Positions 63,294 through 64,000 of a stretch of 64,000 bases of DNA are shown here, in pieces. The stretch spans positions 186,001-250,000 of the forward strand of contig NZ_BJEQ01000005.1 in the NCBI RefSeq assembly GCF_005405585.1, read 5' to 3'. The position numbers and the translations under genes are program-made. Each line of letters opens with the position of its first letter. Positions within the stretch are counted from its first letter, which is position 1. Origin of the DNA: Agarivorans sp. Toyoura001 (GTDB lineage Bacteria; Pseudomonadota; Gammaproteobacteria; Enterobacterales; Celerinatantimonadaceae). The notes beneath the pieces were generated by a model. That model saw only the letters and a program-made list of their open reading frames with translations, ran no database searches and had not been told where the DNA came from.

Positions 63294-64000
63294 ATGAAAT
63301 TTCCTGGTCAACGTAAGTCAAAGCACTATTTCCCGGTTGAGTCTCGCGATCCACTAACGAACGAGCTAAACCCGGTTTTACGCCCAAAACTCACCCATAT
63401 TACTGGCATTGACCAAACCTTGGTGGATATAGAGGCACACGTAGATGACGCCTTTATTCAGCGCCATAAACTGGTAAAAGGAAATTCGTTACTGATTGAC
63501 GACCAAGCCGCTCAATCCTTGTATCAAGAGCTGCAAGACAAGCAACTGATCGCAGCAGAATTTGCTGGCGGCACTATTGGCAATACTTTACACAATTATT
63601 CTACCCTTGCTGACGGCCGTTCTGTCATGTTTGGCGTGATGAGCCAAAACATTACTGTAGGTGACTATGCCTACCGCTATCTTTGTAATACCTCTTCTCG
63701 AGTTGATTTAAACCACCTGCAATCCGTAGACGGACCTGTTGGCCGCTGTTTTACATTAATTACCGAGTGCGGCGAGCGTACCTTTGCCATTTCTAAAGGG
63801 CATATGGACAAACTAAGCCCAGAATACATTGATGAAAGCTTAGTTAAATCTGGCGCAGCATTAGCGCTTACCGCCTATTTGATGCGAGCGGGTAATGACC
63901 CTATTACTCAAGCCGCCATGCAGGCGATTGACTACGCCAAGCAAGCAGAGGTCCCTGTTGTTCTCACATTAGGTACTCGCTTTTTAATTGAAGACGACCC
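63294..64000 (+). CDS. gsk: Inosine/guanosine kinase Gsk (5' part, cut by window edge)
   Basis: ATG at 63294 opens a frame running to the window end (235 codons seen of about 430). MKFPGQRKSKHYFPVESRDPL, TGIDQTLVDIEAHVDD, FAGGTIGNTLHNYS, YRYLCNTSSRVDLNHLQ and PVGRCFTLI segments match E. coli Gsk closely. The enzyme phosphorylates guanosine and inosine with ATP in purine salvage (PfkB family). The conserved catalytic region lies beyond the window. Confidence 0.95.
   Translation, partial: MKFPGQRKSKHYFPVESRDPLTNELNPVLRPKLTHITGIDQTLVDIEAHVDDAFIQRHKLVKGNSLLIDDQAAQSLYQELQDKQLIAAEFAGGTIGNTLHNYSTLADGRSVMFGVMSQNITVGDYAYRYLCNTSSRVDLNHLQSVDGPVGRCFTLITECGERTFAISKGHMDKLSPEYIDESLVKSGAALALTAYLMRAGNDPITQAAMQAIDYAKQAEVPVVLTLGTRFLIEDD

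Noticed and set aside
1..64000. CRISPR arrays, insertion sequences, prophage genes, rRNA.
   Set aside because: No regularly spaced repeats, transposase motifs, phage structural genes or rRNA segments were found on reading either strand.

Overview
The window (64 kb, roughly mid-40s % GC) looks like chromosomal DNA of a marine gammaproteobacterium of the Alteromonadales/Vibrionales type; an Agarivorans-like host is my best guess, from gene families alone. Support comes from the yejK/yejL/yejM block, gsk, csdA-csdE, yeaG-yeaH-ycgB, nhaD and two sodium:solute symporters of the DUF4212-associated family. Gene density is high, with clear Shine-Dalgarno sites, translationally coupled operons and many strong hairpin terminators.

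Layout. 0-4.3 kb: 5' tip of a secreted protein gene, yejK divergent from yejL-yejM, tRNA-Pro(GGG) with its terminator, then 600 bp without a gene. 4.3-10.4 kb: an octaheme c-type cytochrome with TPRs, a periplasmic formylglycine sulfatase, a periplasmic HAD phosphatase and a beta-hydroxyacid dehydrogenase. 11-17.3 kb: an operon with Fur-box-like sites encoding a NikABCDE-like importer and a MATE exporter. 17.5-31.1 kb: a complete aerobactin-type siderophore locus: iucC divergent from an eight-gene operon (ShiF-like exporter, iutA, fhuC-fhuD-fhuB-like importer, nitroreductase, an iucA-iucB fusion, iucD), with a near-ideal Fur inverted repeat between them. 31.4-34.3 kb: three exported proteins (DUF3179, a cysteine-less choloylglycine-hydrolase homologue, a SnoaL-like protein). 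34.4-41.1 kb: two LysR regulators, a MATE pump, a quinone reductase-like enzyme, a crotonase and a radical SAM protein. 41.2-44.6 kb: a small DUF411/cytochrome c/His-Cys protein operon (probably copper related), a frameshifted DUF2061 gene and a lipase-like hydrolase. 44.8-47.2 kb: a symporter and a structured intergenic region with a candidate minus-strand small RNA. 47.3-52 kb: the yeaG-yeaH-ycgB stress operon. 52-58.2 kb: nhaD, a degenerate GGDEF protein, csdA-csdE, a zinc-ribbon protein, LysR and a small anchored protein. 58.4-64 kb: symporter plus DUF4212 subunit, a porin, a TrmK-type tRNA methyltransferase and the 5' part of gsk.

The strongest functional unit is the iron region (10.9-31.1 kb). 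All four aerobactin activities (IucA, IucB, IucC, IucD), export, outer-membrane receptor and inner-membrane import are present. Unusual features are the fusion of the IucB acetyltransferase to the C-terminus of IucA, the YdjA-like nitroreductase inside the operon, and the neighbouring Nik-like ABC importer, which carries Fur-like rather than visible NikR-type control and lacks a key nickel-ligand histidine.
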